Assembly (NCBI GenBank): GCA_900546485.1
Contig: URDK01000113.1
Coordinates: forward strand, 1-7,112
Source of the DNA: an uncultured Eubacteriales bacterium
GTDB lineage: Bacteria; Bacillota; Clostridia; Oscillospirales; Oscillospiraceae
Direction of reading: 5' to 3'
DNA length: 7,112 nucleotides
The notes under the pieces are model-generated. The model was not told where the DNA came from, searched no databases, and saw only the letters and a program-made list of their open reading frames with translations. Both the position numbers and the translations under genes were made by a program. This document shows, in pieces, positions 4,784-7,112 of this stretch (its first letter is position 1; every line of letters starts with the position of its first letter).

Positions 4784-7078
4784 GTGCTCTCCGCGCAGGA
4801 CAGCATACCGTTCGAAAGAATGTTCCCCGACGGTATCTGCCGGGTGGAGGGCAATTTCTACTCCAAGACCATAGAGTTTCAGGATATCAACTACCAGCTG
4901 AGCCAAAGCGAGGACAAGGATGCCATCTTCGACGGCTGGTGCGAGTTCCTCAACTATTTCGACGCCTCGGTGCGCTTTCAGCTTTCGTTCGTCAACTCCG
5001 CCTCAAACAAGGAGACGTACCGCGACCGCATCGTCATTCCCCTGCGCGGCGACGCTGACGACAGTCTGCGCATCGAGTACAGCACATTGCTCCAGAACCA
5101 GCTTGAGCGCGGCAACAACGGCCTCGTCAAGAACAAGTACATCACCTTCGGCATCGAGGCCGAGAGCTACAAGACCGCGAAGCCACGCCTTGAGCGCCTT
5201 GAGACGGACATCCTCAACAACTTCCGCAAGCTCGGCGTCAAGGCCGAACCGCTGGACGGCAAAGCCCGCCTTGCCCTGATGCACGGTATCTTCCACATTG
5301 ACGGACAGGAGCAGTTCAAGTTCGACTGGAAGCTGCTCGCGCCCTCCGGCCTGAGCGTCAAGGACTTCATCGCGCCGAGCAGTTTTGCTTTCACGTCGAG
5401 CCGCCACTTCCGCATGGGCGCGAAATACGGCTCCGTGTCCTTCCTCAACATCATCGCTCCGGAACTCAACGACCGCCTTTTGGCAGACTTCCTCGAGATG
5501 GACAGCTCGCTCGTCATCGGTATGCACGTCAAGCCCCTCGACCAGATGAGCGCCATCAAGACCGTGAAGCGCAAGCTAACCGAGCTGAATGCGACGAAGA
5601 TTCAGGAGCAGAAGAAGGCGGTCCGGGCCGGTTACGACATGGACATACTGCCGAGCGACCTCTCCACCTACGGCAGCGAGGCTCAGAAGCTCTTGCAGGA
5701 GCTGCAAAGCCGAAACGAGCGTATGTTCCTGCTCACTTTCACCGTGCTCAACACGGCAAACAGCCTGCAAAAGCTCGAAAACACGGTGCTGCAGGCCAAG
5801 GGCATTGCGCAGAAGCACAACTGCCAGCTTGTGCCGCTGGACTTCCAGCAGGAGAACGCGCTTATGAGCTGCCTGCCTCTCGGACTCAACCGCATAGAGA
5901 TACAGCGAGGCCTGACCACGTCGAGCCTCGCTATTTTTGTGCCTTTCACGACGCAGGAGCTGTTCCAGCGCGGCGCGGGCGCACTCTACTGCGGCGTGAA
6001 TGCACTCAGCGGCAACCTCATCATGGTAGACCGGCTGAGACAAAAGAACCCCAACGGTCTTATTCTCGGCACTCCTGGCAGTGGCAAATCCTTCACAGCT
6101 AAGCGTGAGATGATTGCCGTCTATCTGCTCACGAACAATGACATCATCGTTTGCGACCCGGAGGCCGAGTATTGGCCTCTCGTCAAGCGCCTGCACGGGC
6201 AGGTCATCAAGATTTCACCGACCTCGAAGCAGTATGTGAACCCGATGGATCTAAACCTGGACTACTCCGATGACGACAACCCCCTGTCGCTCAAGGTGGA
6301 CTTCATCCTGAGCTTCTGCGACATCGTCGTCGGCTCGAAGGAGGGCCTTAAGCCCGTGGAAAAGACCATCATAGACCGCTGCGTCCGGCTCGTCTACCGG
6401 AACTATCTCGCCGACCCAAAGCCAGAGAATATGCCCATTTTGCAAGACCTCTACGACTGCCTCCGTGCGCAGGACGAGAAGGAGGCACAGTTTCTCGCAA
6501 CGGCGCTGGAGATCTACGTCACCGGCAGTCTTAACGTCTTTAACCACCGCACCAACGTGGATATACAAAACCGCGTCGTCTGCTACGACATCAAGGAGCT
6601 TGGCAAGCAGCTCCGGCAGCTCGGGATGCTGGTCGTGCAGGATCAGGTGTGGAACCGCGTGACCATAAACCGTGAGGCGGGCAAGACCACCCGCTACTAC
6701 GTCGATGAGTTCCACCTGCTGCTGCGCGGCGAGCTGGCGAGCTGGAGCGTGGAGATATGGAAGCGCTTCAGGAAATGGGGCGGAGTGCCGACGGGAATCA
6801 CGCAAAATGTTAAAGACCTGCTCGCAAGCCCCGAGATCGAGAACATACTCGAAAACTCGGACTACATCTGCATGCTCAACCAGGCCAGCGGCGACCGACA
6901 GATACTTGCGCAAAAGCTCAATATCTCGCCGCATCAGCTCAGCTACGTCACTCAAGCCAACGAGGGCGAGGGGCTGCTGTTCTACGGCAACGTCATTGTG
7001 CCGTTTGTGGACAGGTTCCCCAAAGACACCGAAATGTATAAGCTCATGACCACAAAACCTAATGAAAAGTTTTTATAA
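4784..7078 (+). CDS. virB4: VirB4-family conjugation ATPase
   Basis: This is the energising ATPase of the type IV secretion system and works at the cytoplasmic face with PrgI and the VirB6-like channel. From GTG at 4784 it has 764 residues. The family-typical start SAQDSIPFERMFPDGICRV is followed by FQDINYQLSQSEDKDAIFDG (32-51). Walker A is GTPGSGKS at 429-436 (Lys435), a VCDPEAEYWPL segment lies at 456-466, and Walker B ends in DEFHLLL at 641-647. A conserved GITQNVKDLLASPEIENILE segment (671-690) and NQASGDRQILAQKL follow. The ATPase looks intact. No RBS precedes the GTG, and the frame is open and lysine/arginine-rich back to an ATA at 4700, which would give 792 residues overlapping prgI by 26 bases; that longer form is likely. 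The last residues (TTKPNEKFL) run into AT-rich DNA and may be altered. Confidence 0.95.
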   Translation: MLSAQDSIPFERMFPDGICRVEGNFYSKTIEFQDINYQLSQSEDKDAIFDGWCEFLNYFDASVRFQLSFVNSASNKETYRDRIVIPLRGDADDSLRIEYSTLLQNQLERGNNGLVKNKYITFGIEAESYKTAKPRLERLETDILNNFRKLGVKAEPLDGKARLALMHGIFHIDGQEQFKFDWKLLAPSGLSVKDFIAPSSFAFTSSRHFRMGAKYGSVSFLNIIAPELNDRLLADFLEMDSSLVIGMHVKPLDQMSAIKTVKRKLTELNATKIQEQKKAVRAGYDMDILPSDLSTYGSEAQKLLQELQSRNERMFLLTFTVLNTANSLQKLENTVLQAKGIAQKHNCQLVPLDFQQENALMSCLPLGLNRIEIQRGLTTSSLAIFVPFTTQELFQRGAGALYCGVNALSGNLIMVDRLRQKNPNGLILGTPGSGKSFTAKREMIAVYLLTNNDIIVCDPEAEYWPLVKRLHGQVIKISPTSKQYVNPMDLNLDYSDDDNPLSLKVDFILSFCDIVVGSKEGLKPVEKTIIDRCVRLVYRNYLADPKPENMPILQDLYDCLRAQDEKEAQFLATALEIYVTGSLNVFNHRTNVDIQNRVVCYDIKELGKQLRQLGMLVVQDQVWNRVTINREAGKTTRYYVDEFHLLLRGELASWSVEIWKRFRKWGGVPTGITQNVKDLLASPEIENILENSDYICMLNQASGDRQILAQKLNISPHQLSYVTQANEGEGLLFYGNVIVPFVDRFPKDTEMYKLMTTKPNEKFL

Positions 7079-7112
7079 ATGGAAAGAGTGATTGTAATTA
7101 GCTGTCTATAAA

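Noticed and set aside
5576..6955. Two long minus-strand open frames opposite virB4 (5576-6196 and 6251-6955)
   Set aside because: They are shadows in GC-rich coding DNA; the plus strand carries the intact ATPase with all motifs.
7079..7111. Ten-codon frame directly after virB4
   Set aside because: It is too short, has no RBS and shows no recognisable content.
7086..7112. Possible 5' end of a group II intron near the window edge
   Set aside because: The sequence reads GTGAT and not the GTGYG consensus, and too little follows to see any intron structure.
1..7112. CRISPR array, tRNA or rRNA genes
   Set aside because: No regularly spaced short repeats and no cloverleaf or ribosomal RNA sequence were seen on either strand.

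Overview
The window is a piece of accessory DNA from a Gram-positive gut-type bacterium. The gene families (a TnpW-like protein, a large serine recombinase ending in a DUF4368-type tail, Maff2, a VirB6/TrbL-like protein, PrgI and a VirB4 ATPase) are typical of Tn1549/Tn4451-like conjugative and mobilizable elements of Clostridia, such as Oscillospiraceae and Lachnospiraceae. Moderately high G+C coding DNA and strong AGGAGG-type ribosome binding sites fit this. The species cannot be named from the window.

Bases 1 to about 2331 are the right-hand end of one mobile element. It holds the tail of a TnpW-like gene, a small minus-strand gene for a 66-residue charged helical protein, and a 538-residue large serine recombinase reading rightward. 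The divergent promoters of the last two genes share a 9-bp motif at the same place on their -10 boxes. A strong hairpin follows the recombinase.

Bases from about 2332 to 7078 are the type IV secretion module of a second, host conjugative element, in the order Maff2 (3' end only), VirB6-like, PrgI, VirB4. The recombinase element sits inside the Maff2 gene: the reading frame AKSQGMKQLMAGGG picks up immediately after element DNA, so the 5' half of maff2 should lie beyond the element's other end, outside the window.

A second insertion is visible inside the same operon. The last 219 bp of the virB6-like gene are repeated exactly 992 bp downstream. Between the copies is a self-contained Phd/YefM-RelE/ParE toxin-antitoxin operon with its own promoter, operator-like inverted repeat and terminator. 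The copies differ at 15 bases but only 3 amino acids, so they diverged as functional alleles before being joined. The unit therefore appears to carry a replacement 3' end for the gene it entered.

The last 50 bases turn abruptly AT-rich at the C-terminus of VirB4, which may mark a third junction. Two genes of the secretion operon, the virB6-like gene and possibly virB4, appear to start at ATA rather than ATG. Together the window shows a conjugation operon colonised by nested cargo. If the recombinase element excises precisely it would restore maff2 and reconnect the operon; that is inference.
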